From: Novosphingobium cyanobacteriorum
GTDB taxonomy: Bacteria > Pseudomonadota > Alphaproteobacteria > Sphingomonadales > Sphingomonadaceae
Assembly: GCF_029436685.1 (NCBI RefSeq)
Contig: NZ_JAROCY010000008.1
Coordinates: 124,001-188,000, forward strand
Direction: 5' to 3'
Length of the DNA stretch: 64,000 nucleotides
Made by a program: the position numbers and the translations under genes. The notes under the pieces are model-generated. The model saw nothing but the letters and a program-made list of their open reading frames with translations. It did not search any database and had not been told where the DNA came from. Shown here one piece after another: positions 35,489-43,040 of the stretch; position 1 is the stretch's first letter; each line of letters starts with the position of its first letter.

Positions 35489-35785
35489 ATGGGCACACGC
35501 GGTGGTTTCGATCGGTCTCACGATCCCGATTTCGCCCGGCAACTGGAAGGCTACGGCCTCACCACCATCCAGATCCACTATTACATGCCGGATCATCCCA
35601 GCCTGCTGCAGATGTTCATGTTCCAGCAGCATGATCTCGCCCCGCGCTTCCCCCGGCTGGAACGCTTCCTCGATCACTGGCGAAGGGAAATCCAGGCCAC
35701 GCTCCATTCCATCCAGGTGGCGCACAAGCATCTGATCGGCCCGCAGGAATGGCGCGCGGTGGACGGCATCATCACCATCAACTGA
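35489..35785 (+). CDS. usg: Usg family protein
   Basis: This 98-residue protein is a close match in pattern to alphaproteobacterial Usg: DPDFARQLEGYGLTTIQIHY, YMPDHPSLLQMFMFQQHDLAPRFPRL, then RFLDHWRREI. In other alphaproteobacteria it is found upstream of tryptophan genes; its biochemical function is unknown and no trp gene is here. A strong AAAGGAGGG ribosome site precedes ATG 35489. A palindromic element follows downstream. Confidence 0.9.
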   Translation: MGTRGGFDRSHDPDFARQLEGYGLTTIQIHYYMPDHPSLLQMFMFQQHDLAPRFPRLERFLDHWRREIQATLHSIQVAHKHLIGPQEWRAVDGIITIN

Positions 35786-35878
35786 TCTGCCCAGACCCGG
35801 TCAACGCGCCCAATCTCCGTTCGCGTCGAGCGAAGTCGAGACGCGCCGGCGTCGCCCGCGCCCCACTCACGTGTAAAG

Positions 35879-35974
35879 CGGCACCGGCCCACTCCCCCGC
35901 CCGTCCACCCAACGGAATTGTACGCTGTGGGTGGCCCAGTTGGACATGGGGGCGGGGGAGTGGGCCGGTGCCGA
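35879..35974. repeat. Palindromic element, copy 2 (inverted, with one arm interrupted)
   Basis: The left arm (35879-35911) matches copy 1 at 9161 with one substitution. The loop (35912-35927) reads ACGGAATTGTACGCTG, nearly the reverse complement of the copy 1 loop, so the element is inserted in the other direction. The right arm is interrupted by about 12 extra bases (35936-35947). It separates the convergent usg and TPR genes. Just upstream, CGTCGAGCGAAGTCGAGACG (around 35823-35844) is another small hairpin of a type common in such genomes. Confidence 0.85.
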
Positions 35975-35990
35975 ACAACTGAAACAGACT

Positions 35991-37658
35991 CTATCGCCGC
36001 GCCAGCACGGCTTCCGCGCCGCGCAGCACATCCTCGGCCACCGGATCGCGCATGCGCAGCCGCAGCGATTGCTCCGCCTGGGCCCGCGCGCCCGCCGCAT
36101 CGCCCTGCGCCAGCAGCGCCGCCGCCAGATCGCGCCGCACCGGATACCAGAACGCCGGCGGGTCGGAAAACTCCATGAACTCGGGCGTCTCCTCGATCTC
36201 CGCTCCCCTGCGGAATGCCTTGGCCGCATCGGCATAGCGCTTCTCGCGCATCGCCATCTTGCCCTCCAGCACCGCGCGCAGGATGCCCAGCATCGCCTCG
36301 GGCCCCTTGTGGTCGCGGTCGATGGTGCCGCTCGCCACCTTCTCGGGGATGGCCGCCATCTCCGCCTTCACCCCGGCCATGTCGCCCAGCCACAGCAGCG
36401 CCTCGCCCCGCGCATAATGCCGCGCCGCCTGCAGGTATGGCAGCTTCGGCTCGGGCAGGGCCAGCACCGCGGCCGGATCGTCAAACCGCGCCAGCGCGAA
36501 GTATCCCGATGCCGCCAACAGTTGTGAAAACGGCTCGGCGTTCTCCCGCTCGGTCGAATGCGCCACCAGCGGTCGCGCCAGGTTCAGCGCGGTCCGCGCA
36601 TCCCCGGCCATCAGCGCCCCGCCAAGGCCATAGATCACGTTGTGCGAATGATAGGGCAGGTCCCACACGCCCTTGGGCTCGGGCAGGCCCAGCCGCTTCG
36701 CATTGGCCATGCCGATCTGCACCGCGCGCCAATTGGTGTCCGCCGCATCCTGATACCGCCCCACCCAGTAATATGTGTGCGAAGGCATGTGGACCAGGTG
36801 GCTGGCATGGGGCGCCAGCCCTGCCAGCTTGTCGGCAAAGGGTTCGGCCAGTTCCGGCTGCCGGTTGATCTCGGTTGCGTGGATATAGAAATGGATCGCC
36901 GGGGTATGCTCGGGCGCGCGCTTCAGCACCGTCTCCAGCAGGCCTTGCGCTTCCTCGATCGGCTTGTGGTTGAAATCGTCGGCCCCTTCGTCAAAGGCGG
37001 AAACCATCAGCGCATCCGCCGCCAGCACGGCGATCTCGTTGTCCTGCGGATACCTCGCCGCAACCTTCCGCATCGCCGCGGCATAGTCCACATCGCGCTG
37101 GTGCACCACGCCGGGCCGATATCGCGTCATCAGCGCGCCGATCAGGTCACGCTCCTTCGCGGTCCTGGCCTTCGCGGTCCCGGCCTTCGCGGTCCCGGCC
37201 TTCGCCGCCAGCGCCTGCGCCTTCTGCACCAGCTTCAGCAGCGGCACGCGGTCGGCCGCACCCTTGCCGTAATTGATCGTCGGGCCGCTGGTCAGCGCTT
37301 GTCCCCACAGGCACATCGCGCAACTCGGGTCCAGCCGCACGGCTTCGGCCATCGCATCGATCGCCGCCTTGTGGGCAAAGGCCGCACCCAGTTCCATCCC
37401 GTTGGAAAAGAACGCCTGCGCCTGTGGCAACCCGGTCGTCACCGCAAACCCGCCGTTGCCATATCCCGGCAGCAGGGTCGGCACCCTGGGCCGCACCTCG
37501 TCATCGTGCGAATGCCCCGCATGCATGTCCGCCGGCACGCCCGCTCCGTTCGAAGCCGCCGCTTCCGACATCGGGTGCTTGTGCTGCTCAGGCGGTATGT
37601 CCTGCGCCATGGCGGCCGTGCTGCCGAGCAGTATGCCTGCCAACACGATCGCCTTCAT
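35991..37658 (-). CDS. Exported TPR-repeat protein of unknown function
   Basis: The 555-residue protein begins with a signal peptide (AIVLAGILLGSTAAMA) and then an His/Met/Asp-rich segment (EQHKHPMSEA, DMHAGHSHDDE) that could bind metal. It continues as helical TPR-like repeats to the end. Conserved-looking blocks are CAMCLWGQALTSGPTINYG, HFYIHATEINRQPELAEPFA and HMPSHTYYWVGRYQDAA. A 15-bp tandem repeat codes AGTAKAGTAKARTAK (about residues 153-167). It is probably periplasmic. The family is widespread but not characterised to my knowledge. Confidence 0.75.
   Translation of the reverse strand: MKAIVLAGILLGSTAAMAQDIPPEQHKHPMSEAAASNGAGVPADMHAGHSHDDEVRPRVPTLLPGYGNGGFAVTTGLPQAQAFFSNGMELGAAFAHKAAIDAMAEAVRLDPSCAMCLWGQALTSGPTINYGKGAADRVPLLKLVQKAQALAAKAGTAKAGTAKARTAKERDLIGALMTRYRPGVVHQRDVDYAAAMRKVAARYPQDNEIAVLAADALMVSAFDEGADDFNHKPIEEAQGLLETVLKRAPEHTPAIHFYIHATEINRQPELAEPFADKLAGLAPHASHLVHMPSHTYYWVGRYQDAADTNWRAVQIGMANAKRLGLPEPKGVWDLPYHSHNVIYGLGGALMAGDARTALNLARPLVAHSTERENAEPFSQLLAASGYFALARFDDPAAVLALPEPKLPYLQAARHYARGEALLWLGDMAGVKAEMAAIPEKVASGTIDRDHKGPEAMLGILRAVLEGKMAMREKRYADAAKAFRRGAEIEETPEFMEFSDPPAFWYPVRRDLAAALLAQGDAAGARAQAEQSLRLRMRDPVAEDVLRGAEAVLARR
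37156..37200 (-). repeat. Three 15-bp tandem repeats in the TPR gene
   Basis: Units TTCGCGGTCCTGGCC, then TTCGCGGTCCCGGCC twice, encode five-residue repeats (AKAGT-like) in a linker between helices. The number of copies may vary between strains. Confidence 0.85.
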
Positions 37659-37682
37659 GCTGCCACTCCCTGTCCTATTGAG

Positions 37683-38663
37683 CTAACTGTGACGCTGCTG
37701 CCAATCAGCCATGTATGGCCTAAGTTCATCAGGCAGTCCTGCGTAAAAGCTCTGGTCCAAAGGATGCAGGGGCATGGCTTCCGCCACCGTCGCCAGCAAT
37801 GCCCGCCCTTGCCGACGGTCCTTTTCCTTCTTCAGCGGATTGCGCTCAGGCTTGTCGGCCAGCCACAGCTTGTGGAGTGCAAACCAGCGTGGATCGGGCA
37901 CCACCAGCCTTGCGGCGCTGCCATCGCGGCAGGGCACGATCTGATCGATGCGCCGGCCCGGCAGCAGCCATTCCTGTTCGGGCAGCGCGATCGGGCGGGG
38001 TCGTTCGCGTCCTGCCATGGTCGCGACGCGGGAAGGTGCGACCAACAGTTCAACCTCATAGGCCTTGGCATTGCGCGCCTGAAACTCGCGCTCGGCGTTC
38101 ACGGCAAACGTGGAGTCTGCCGATTTCAACGCTGCCCAAAGCAAAGCATCCGTGGCCTCGGCCTCGGCCACCCATGCCAGATCGAAATCGTCCGTCTCGT
38201 CGGGCGCATCCACGATGAACCCTGCCGCTTCGACACAATAGGCGGGCATGCAATTGGTGCCGACCACCAGCAGCGTGCCATCGAGCAGTCCGCGCCGGTC
38301 GATCTCGCGCAGCAGTTCACCCGCTGCGCTGGACAGCATTGGTAGCCGAAGCGCCCGCGCGAGCCGGCCGGATTCGGACACGAGATCACGGGCGGTGTTG
38401 CGTCGTTCCTTCAACACTGTCTTGGTCGCGCGATACTCGATGAGTCGATCCTCGTTTTCAGGAGACATCGGCCCAAGGCTGGTCCCGTTGTTGAGCCGGT
38501 CCACCACCTCATAGAGGTAATCGCGTCCACCCACCGTCTTGCGCACCAGATTATAGGGCAGAGCCGCCAGCGCACGCTCTGCTTCAATCATGCTTTCGTA
38601 TCGCGCGCGCAGGTTGATCAGCGCACGCGCTTGCTCATCTGAAAAGGGGCGCACAGCCTGCAT
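37683..38663 (-). CDS. GSU2403-type nucleotidyltransferase-fold protein
   Basis: The 326-residue product resembles the NTP_transf_8 family (PF12281): an N-terminal helical part (residues 1-105), then the nucleotidyltransferase core. Core features are LLVVGTNCMPAYCVEAAG and DETDDFDLAWVAEAE, whose D-x-D pair is in the position of catalytic metal ligands. ALHKLWLADKPERNPLKKEKD is also typical. Its substrate is unknown. A 41-bp palindrome lies 9 bp upstream of the ATG. A single gene with a nucleotidyltransferase fold behind an operator may act as an antitoxin-like or signalling enzyme, but this is speculation. Confidence 0.8.
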   Translation of the reverse strand: MQAVRPFSDEQARALINLRARYESMIEAERALAALPYNLVRKTVGGRDYLYEVVDRLNNGTSLGPMSPENEDRLIEYRATKTVLKERRNTARDLVSESGRLARALRLPMLSSAAGELLREIDRRGLLDGTLLVVGTNCMPAYCVEAAGFIVDAPDETDDFDLAWVAEAEATDALLWAALKSADSTFAVNAEREFQARNAKAYEVELLVAPSRVATMAGRERPRPIALPEQEWLLPGRRIDQIVPCRDGSAARLVVPDPRWFALHKLWLADKPERNPLKKEKDRRQGRALLATVAEAMPLHPLDQSFYAGLPDELRPYMADWQQRHS

Positions 38664-38671
38664 GGGCAGCT

Positions 38672-38712
38672 TTTATCCTGCATTTTGGATTTCTCCAAAT
38701 TTGCAGGATAAA
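38672..38712. promoter_or_regulatory. 41-bp palindrome upstream of the nucleotidyltransferase gene
   Basis: Two inverted half-sites, TTTATCCTGCA at 38672-38682 and TGCAGGATAAA at 38702-38712, are perfect, and the inner bases TTTTGGA and TCCAAAT continue the symmetry. It begins 9 bp upstream of the nucleotidyltransferase start and about 14 bp beyond the SGNH hydrolase stop on the same strand. The high symmetry and position suggest an operator or attenuator. No T run follows, so a simple terminator is less likely. Confidence 0.55.
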
Positions 38713-38725
38713 CGGCGGAAAACCG

Positions 38726-39493
38726 TTAGCGGTGGGCTTCTTCCGCCTCGGCGATGGCGGCCCGCGCGATCGGCTCCATGATCGCATATCCCGCCGCATC
38801 GGGATGCACTCCGTCTGCCGCCAGCCCCGGCTTCATCCCGCCGTCGGCGTCGGCCATCGCGCTGTGATAATCGGCATAGACCGTGCCCCGGCTGCGGGCG
38901 TAATCCTTCAGCCAGGCATTCAGGGCGATCACCTGCGGCGCCGGCGTCATCCCCGGCTTCCACGGGAAGGCGCGCATTGGCAGGATCGATCCGATCACCA
39001 CGGCGATCCCGTTGCCCTGCGCCAGTTCCACCATCGCGCGGATGTTGGCGGCATATTCGGTCGGGCTGGTCGGGCCGGTGTTGCCCGCCACGTCGTTGGT
39101 CCCGGCCATGATGTGCACCACGCGCGGCTTCAGCGCGATCACGTCCTGCATGAAGCGCACCAGCATCTGCGGGGTGGTCTGGCCGGAAATGCCGCGGTCC
39201 ACCGCGCCTTGGGCAAAGATCCCGGGCGCGCGGGTGATCCAGAACTCGGTGATCGAATCGCCCATGAACACCACGCGCGGCCTGGCCGCCAGCGCGCGGT
39301 TGGCCTGCTGGTACTTGCACAGGTTGGGCCAGTCGTTCGCCGGGTTGCGCGGCAGCGCACAGGGGTTCGCAACCATCGCGGTGGGCGCGGGCGGGGCAGG
39401 GCTGGCCGACGGCGCAGCCGTCTGCGCCTGCGCGGCTTCGGTAACCGCACCCACACCCGCCAGCGCCATCAGCGCCAGCGCAGTCTTGCGCAT
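38726..39493 (-). CDS. Exported SGNH/GDSL hydrolase
   Basis: The 255-residue product has a signal peptide (ALALMALAGVGAVTEAAQA) and the four SGNH blocks: VVFMGDSITEF with the nucleophile serine, the glycine block around DRGISGQTT, MAGTNDVAGN, and DGVHPDAAGYAIM with the catalytic Asp and His. It should hydrolyse an ester in the periplasm. Its ATG overlaps the spt stop by one base, suggesting it is co-expressed with sphingolipid synthesis and may act on acylated lipid or sugar. That link is inference. Confidence 0.88.
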   Translation of the reverse strand: MRKTALALMALAGVGAVTEAAQAQTAAPSASPAPPAPTAMVANPCALPRNPANDWPNLCKYQQANRALAARPRVVFMGDSITEFWITRAPGIFAQGAVDRGISGQTTPQMLVRFMQDVIALKPRVVHIMAGTNDVAGNTGPTSPTEYAANIRAMVELAQGNGIAVVIGSILPMRAFPWKPGMTPAPQVIALNAWLKDYARSRGTVYADYHSAMADADGGMKPGLAADGVHPDAAGYAIMEPIARAAIAEAEEAHR

Positions 39494-40692
39494 CAGATGA
39501 TCCCCACGGCCTTCCCGGCGCGTTCGAACATGCCGATGATGGTCTGCACCTGCTCCGCGCTGTGTTCGGCGCACAGCGAACAGCGCAGCAGCGTCATGCC
39601 TGCCGGGGTTGCCGGCGGGCGCGCCAGGTTCACGTAAAGCCCTTCGCGCAGCAGCGCTTCCCACATCATCGCGCCACGCTCCAGGTCGGGCATGATCACG
39701 GAAATGATCGCGCTCTGTGGCTCCTTGGTGCCCAGCTGGAAACCGCGATCCGTCAGGCCCTTGTGCAGCGTGCGGCTGTTTTCCCACAGGTGGGCCCGCT
39801 TGTTGCCGGCGTGCATCAGCTTGCGGATGCTGGTGGCGGCGGTGTGGACCACGCTCGGCGGCAGGCTGGCGGTGAACACGTATGGGCGGCACACCAGGCG
39901 CAGGATCTCGAACTTCGGGTGGTTGGACACGCAGAAGCCGCCCACCGTGCCGACCGATTTGGAGAACGTGCCGATCACGAAGTCCACGTCGTCCAGGCAG
40001 CCCTGCTCCTCGGCCACGCCGCGTCCGTTGGGGCCGATGAAGCCCATCGAATGCGCCTCGTCCACCAGCACCATTGCGCCGTTGTCCTTGGCCACCTTGA
40101 TCATGTCCTTCAGCGGGGCGATGTCGCCCAGCATGGAATAGACGCCTTCCAGCACCACCAGCTTGCCCGCGCCTTCGGGAATGCGCTTCAGGCGCTTTTC
40201 CATCGCCTCGATGTCGTTGTGCTTGAAGGGCACAACTTCGGCGTCGCCCATCTTGCAGCCGTCCCAGATGCTGGCGTGGCTGTCGATGTCCAGCACGATG
40301 TAATCGCCCTTGCCGGCCATCGTGCTGATGATCCCCAGGTTCGCCTGGTATCCGGTGGAAAACACCATGGCATGCTCCATGCCATAGAATTCCTTCAGCG
40401 CCTCCTCGCACAGCCGGTGCCCGGCATAGGTGCCGTTCAGCACGCGGCTGCCCGTGGTGCCGCTGCCGAAATCGTCCAGCGCCTGCTTGCCCGCCGCGAT
40501 CACGTCGGGGTCAAAGGTCATGCCCATGTAGTTGTAGGTGCCGAGCAGGATCGTCTCGCGCCCGTTGCAGATCGCCTGCGTCGGGCTGATCACCCGCTCC
40601 ATCACCAGGTTGAACGGGTCGGTCACCCCGGTGGCAAGCAGCGTTTCGCGCTGCTGGATCAGCGGGTCGAACTTGCTGAAAAGGTCGGTCAT
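39493..40692 (-). CDS. spt: Serine palmitoyltransferase
   Basis: This 399-residue PLP enzyme of the alpha-oxoamine synthase family condenses serine and palmitoyl-CoA (or acyl-ACP) to 3-ketodihydrosphingosine. Active-site residues are His139 in DIDSHAS, Asp211 and His214 in LVDEAHSMG, and the PLP lysine Lys245 in GTFSKSVGTVGGF. The pattern is that of the sphingomonad soluble enzyme rather than the related KBL or BioF: TYNYMGMTFDPDV and NGTYAGHRLCEEAL. The neighbouring acyl carrier protein and the alphaproteobacterial context support this. It marks the organism as sphingolipid-making. Confidence 0.93.
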   Translation of the reverse strand: MTDLFSKFDPLIQQRETLLATGVTDPFNLVMERVISPTQAICNGRETILLGTYNYMGMTFDPDVIAAGKQALDDFGSGTTGSRVLNGTYAGHRLCEEALKEFYGMEHAMVFSTGYQANLGIISTMAGKGDYIVLDIDSHASIWDGCKMGDAEVVPFKHNDIEAMEKRLKRIPEGAGKLVVLEGVYSMLGDIAPLKDMIKVAKDNGAMVLVDEAHSMGFIGPNGRGVAEEQGCLDDVDFVIGTFSKSVGTVGGFCVSNHPKFEILRLVCRPYVFTASLPPSVVHTAATSIRKLMHAGNKRAHLWENSRTLHKGLTDRGFQLGTKEPQSAIISVIMPDLERGAMMWEALLREGLYVNLARPPATPAGMTLLRCSLCAEHSAEQVQTIIGMFERAGKAVGII

Positions 40693-40730
40693 CGTGTCGT
40701 GTGGGCCTCTGCTTGGCGCGGTGGGTCAGT

Positions 40731-40973
40731 TCAACCCTGCAGCTTGGTCACGGCGTCGATCAGCTGGCCGTACGTCTCGATCTCGGCCTGCTGGTTCATA
40801 CTGATGATGATGTCGAACTCGTCCTCGATCGCCGCCACGAAGTCCATCACGGTCAGGCTGTCCCACTCCAGATCGCCGGCAAAGGTGCTGGCGTCGGTCA
40901 GGGCCACGCCCTTCTTGTTGAAGGGTTCGATCAGCTCGGCAATCTTGGCGGCGGTGGCGGCGCGATCCATCAT
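40731..40973 (-). CDS. Acyl carrier protein of the sphingolipid operon
   Basis: The 80-residue protein has the phosphopantetheine site with Ser39 in LEWDSLTVMDF, and acidic helices. The sequence differs from the housekeeping ACP (DSL is preceded by LEW), so it is likely specialised. It lies 38 bp upstream of spt on the same strand and probably supplies its acyl chain. AAGGA precedes the first of two adjacent ATG codons at 40973. Other ORFs in this frame extend upstream but lack the family start. Confidence 0.9.
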   Translation of the reverse strand: MMDRAATAAKIAELIEPFNKKGVALTDASTFAGDLEWDSLTVMDFVAAIEDEFDIIISMNQQAEIETYGQLIDAVTKLQG

Positions 40974-41106
40974 GTGTTCCTTGTTTGCAGGGCGGCCCTG
41001 CCAGACGATTGCGGCGGAAAAGCGGCCTCTTGCCCCGCTTGTCAAGCATGGGTGGCCTGTGTCATCCCCCGTGCATACCAAAACACGCGCATTCCGGGGG
41101 AAAACC

Positions 41107-41679
41107 ATGGCCGAACAACTGCCCAGCACACCTGCGGCTCCACCTGCCGCCACCCCTTCGCCGCTGTCGGTCTCGGGCTTTTCCAACCACGCCATCCACC
41201 TCGTGCGCACCTCGCAGCAGATCAACCTCACGCTCAGCCAGATGGCCGATGCCAAGGCGTCGATCCTGATGGGCGCCACCTTCCTCGTCTTCACGATCGC
41301 GGTGGGCCAGGCCAAGAATGGCAGCCTGCCCCTGCCGCTGGCGGTGCTGGCGCTGTTCGCCTTCGCCTCTGCCATGTGCGCCGTCTTTGCCGTGCTGCCT
41401 TCCGTCTCAAACCCCAAGACGAACAAGATACACGGCGCGCCCAACAAGCTTTTCTTCGGCTATTTCAGCAACATGCCTGAAGATGAATGGACCGATTCCG
41501 TGCTGGCGGACCTGCGTGCGGATGAAACGATCTTCCGCACCATGCTGCATGATATCTACCAGAACGGGCAGGTCATGCAGAAGAAGAAGTACCGCTTCCT
41601 CGCGCTGGCCTACAAGGTGTTCATGGTCGGGCTGGTTGCCACGGTGCTGACCTTCATCGGCCAGCATGTGACTGTTTAG
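41107..41679 (+). CDS. DUF5706/Pycsar-effector-family membrane protein
   Basis: The 190-residue protein has a proline-rich N-terminus, a conserved stretch HLVRTSQQINLTLSQMADAK directly before the first membrane segment (51-66), a second at about 74-98, and a third near 168-187. The arrangement, with the S-x-x-D-x-K-A-S motif entering a membrane helix, resembles DUF5706 (PF18967), the family that includes the transmembrane effectors of Pycsar anti-phage systems. No nucleotide cyclase is adjacent, so a defence role is not shown. A role in cell-envelope stress is possible. The stop overlaps the divK stop. Confidence 0.65.
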   Translation: MAEQLPSTPAAPPAATPSPLSVSGFSNHAIHLVRTSQQINLTLSQMADAKASILMGATFLVFTIAVGQAKNGSLPLPLAVLALFAFASAMCAVFAVLPSVSNPKTNKIHGAPNKLFFGYFSNMPEDEWTDSVLADLRADETIFRTMLHDIYQNGQVMQKKKYRFLALAYKVFMVGLVATVLTFIGQHVTV

Positions 41680-42053
41680 ACGAACTTTCTCACCGCCAGC
41701 ATGAACGGCCCGATCGACACCGGCTTGGCCAGGTATCCTTCCGCCCCCGCGTCCCTGATCCGCTCCTCGTCACCCTTTCCGGCATAGGCGGTGACGGCGA
41801 GGATGGGGACGGGGGAAAGCACGGCGTCGGCCTTCAGCGCCTCGATCAGGTCAAGCCCCGAAACATTGGGCAGCTGGATGTCCATGATTACCAGATCAGG
41901 CGAAAAATCACGTGCGCGTTCAAGCACTTCGCGCCCGTCGGCAAGCGGCTCCACCTCATAGGCGTTGGCCTTGAGCAGGTCGCAGAAGAGCTTGCGGTTA
42001 AGGTCGTTGTCCTCGACAACCAGAATTCTTTTTGCCACTGATCGCCCGTACAT
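41676..42053 (-). CDS. divK: DivK-like single-domain response regulator
   Basis: The receiver domain of about 120 residues has the acidic pocket in VVEDND, the phosphoacceptor Asp in LVIMDIQLPNVSGLDL, the conserved Thr in AVTAYAG and Lys in YLAKPVS. It has no output domain. It is similar to DivK, which relays cell-cycle signals in alphaproteobacteria. A GTG at 42038 (VAKRILVVEDND) may be the true start; ATG 42053 adds five residues. It is transcribed toward the DUF5706 gene, and their stop codons overlap. Confidence 0.85.
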   Translation of the reverse strand: MYGRSVAKRILVVEDNDLNRKLFCDLLKANAYEVEPLADGREVLERARDFSPDLVIMDIQLPNVSGLDLIEALKADAVLSPVPILAVTAYAGKGDEERIRDAGAEGYLAKPVSIGPFMLAVRKFV

Positions 42054-42135
42054 TGAAAACGACTGACAGGCACCTGAGAAGCACCTGAGGCCGACTGAAA
42101 CGCCTTGAAGCCACCTCTATGCCGCGCGAAAGGTC

Positions 42136-42411
42136 CTGACAATCATCCGCGAACCCGTTCCCGAAACTGACCCTGCGGCAATCGCCCTGCAGGCGCTCGG
42201 CTGGGTGCTGGCCGACAGCCAGCGGGCCGACCGTTTCCTGGCGCTGACCGGGCTGACGCCCGATGCCCTGCGCGAAGGGCTGGGCAGCGCCGCCGTGCTG
42301 GGGGCGGTGATCGATTTCCTGGCGAATAACGAGGCGGACCTTGTTTCCGCGGCCGAGGCGCTCGACATAGCGCCTGCGCGCATCATGGCCGCCGGGGAGA
42401 ATCTACGATGA
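42136..42411 (+). CDS. DUF3572 family protein with probable CTG start
   Basis: The 91-residue product resembles DUF3572 proteins of sphingomonads: LTIIREPVPETDPAAIALQA, then LGWVLADSQRADRFLALTGL, AVLGAVIDFLANNEADLV and AEALDIAPARI. Function is unknown. The in-frame stop upstream is at 42106-42108 and there is no ATG, GTG or TTG before GTG 42205, which would delete the conserved N-terminus. The family start (MTI-type) corresponds to CTG at 42136, which has GAAAGG upstream. It is coupled to the HAD gene by ATGA. Confidence 0.65.
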   Translation: MTIIREPVPETDPAAIALQALGWVLADSQRADRFLALTGLTPDALREGLGSAAVLGAVIDFLANNEADLVSAAEALDIAPARIMAAGENLR

Positions 42412-43040
42412 GCAGGCCGCTGGTGATCAGCGATTGCGACGAAGTGCTGCTGCACATGGTTTCGCCCTACAAGGACTGGCTGGCCGAATACCACGGCATC
42501 GATTTTTCGATGACCGACAATGACTTTTCCAAGGCGATGCGCCACCGGGCCGACGGATCGCTGGTGGAGCCAAGGGAAATCTGGCGGCTGCTGAACCTGT
42601 TCTTCGATGGCGAGATGCACCGGCAGTTTCCCATTGCCGGCGCGGTGGAGGGGATCAACACTCTGGCCCGCGATGCCGACGTGGTGATCCTGACCAACTT
42701 GAACGACGATCGGCGCGAGGCGCGGGCGAAACAGCTGCTGGACGTGGGCATCAACGCAAGGGTTTTCACCAACACCGGGCCCAAGGGGCCGGCGCTGAAG
42801 GCGATCATCGAGGAATACAGGCCGAGCCGGGCGGTGTTCATCGACGACCTGCCGCAGCACCACGGATCGGTGATGGAGATCGTGCCGCACGTTTCGCGCC
42901 TGCACCTGTGCGGCGAACCGATGCTGGCCCCGCATATCGATTGCGCACTGAAGGCCGGGCACGCCCATGCCCGGATCGACGACTGGACCAACGCGCTGCC
43001 GTGGATCCAGCGCGAACTGCATGGAGAAAACGATGACTGA
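42408..43040 (+). CDS. HAD-superfamily hydrolase
   Basis: The 210-residue protein has the HAD motifs: DCDEVLL with the nucleophile and acid aspartates (residues 9 and 11), LTNLND for motif II, NTGPKGPALK for motif III lysine, and FIDDLPQHH for motif IV. It is a small cap-less type, so a phosphatase or 5'-nucleotidase-like substrate is likely. It sits second in a run of overlapping genes. The next ATG lies inside its 3' end. Confidence 0.83.
   Translation: MSRPLVISDCDEVLLHMVSPYKDWLAEYHGIDFSMTDNDFSKAMRHRADGSLVEPREIWRLLNLFFDGEMHRQFPIAGAVEGINTLARDADVVILTNLNDDRREARAKQLLDVGINARVFTNTGPKGPALKAIIEEYRPSRAVFIDDLPQHHGSVMEIVPHVSRLHLCGEPMLAPHIDCALKAGHAHARIDDWTNALPWIQRELHGENDD

Noticed and set aside
38726..40411. 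A fusion of spt-region sequence with the SGNH hydrolase in one frame
   Set aside because: The upstream part is an out-of-frame reading of spt; the signal peptide at 39493 marks the true start.
39562..41679. A 705-residue plus-strand frame
   Set aside because: Only the last 190 residues (from 41107) are a real gene; the rest is antisense to spt and acp.
37683..41679. A defence island made of the nucleotidyltransferase and the DUF5706 protein
   Set aside because: They are separated by the sphingolipid operon, lie on opposite strands, and no cyclase or other defence gene is present.
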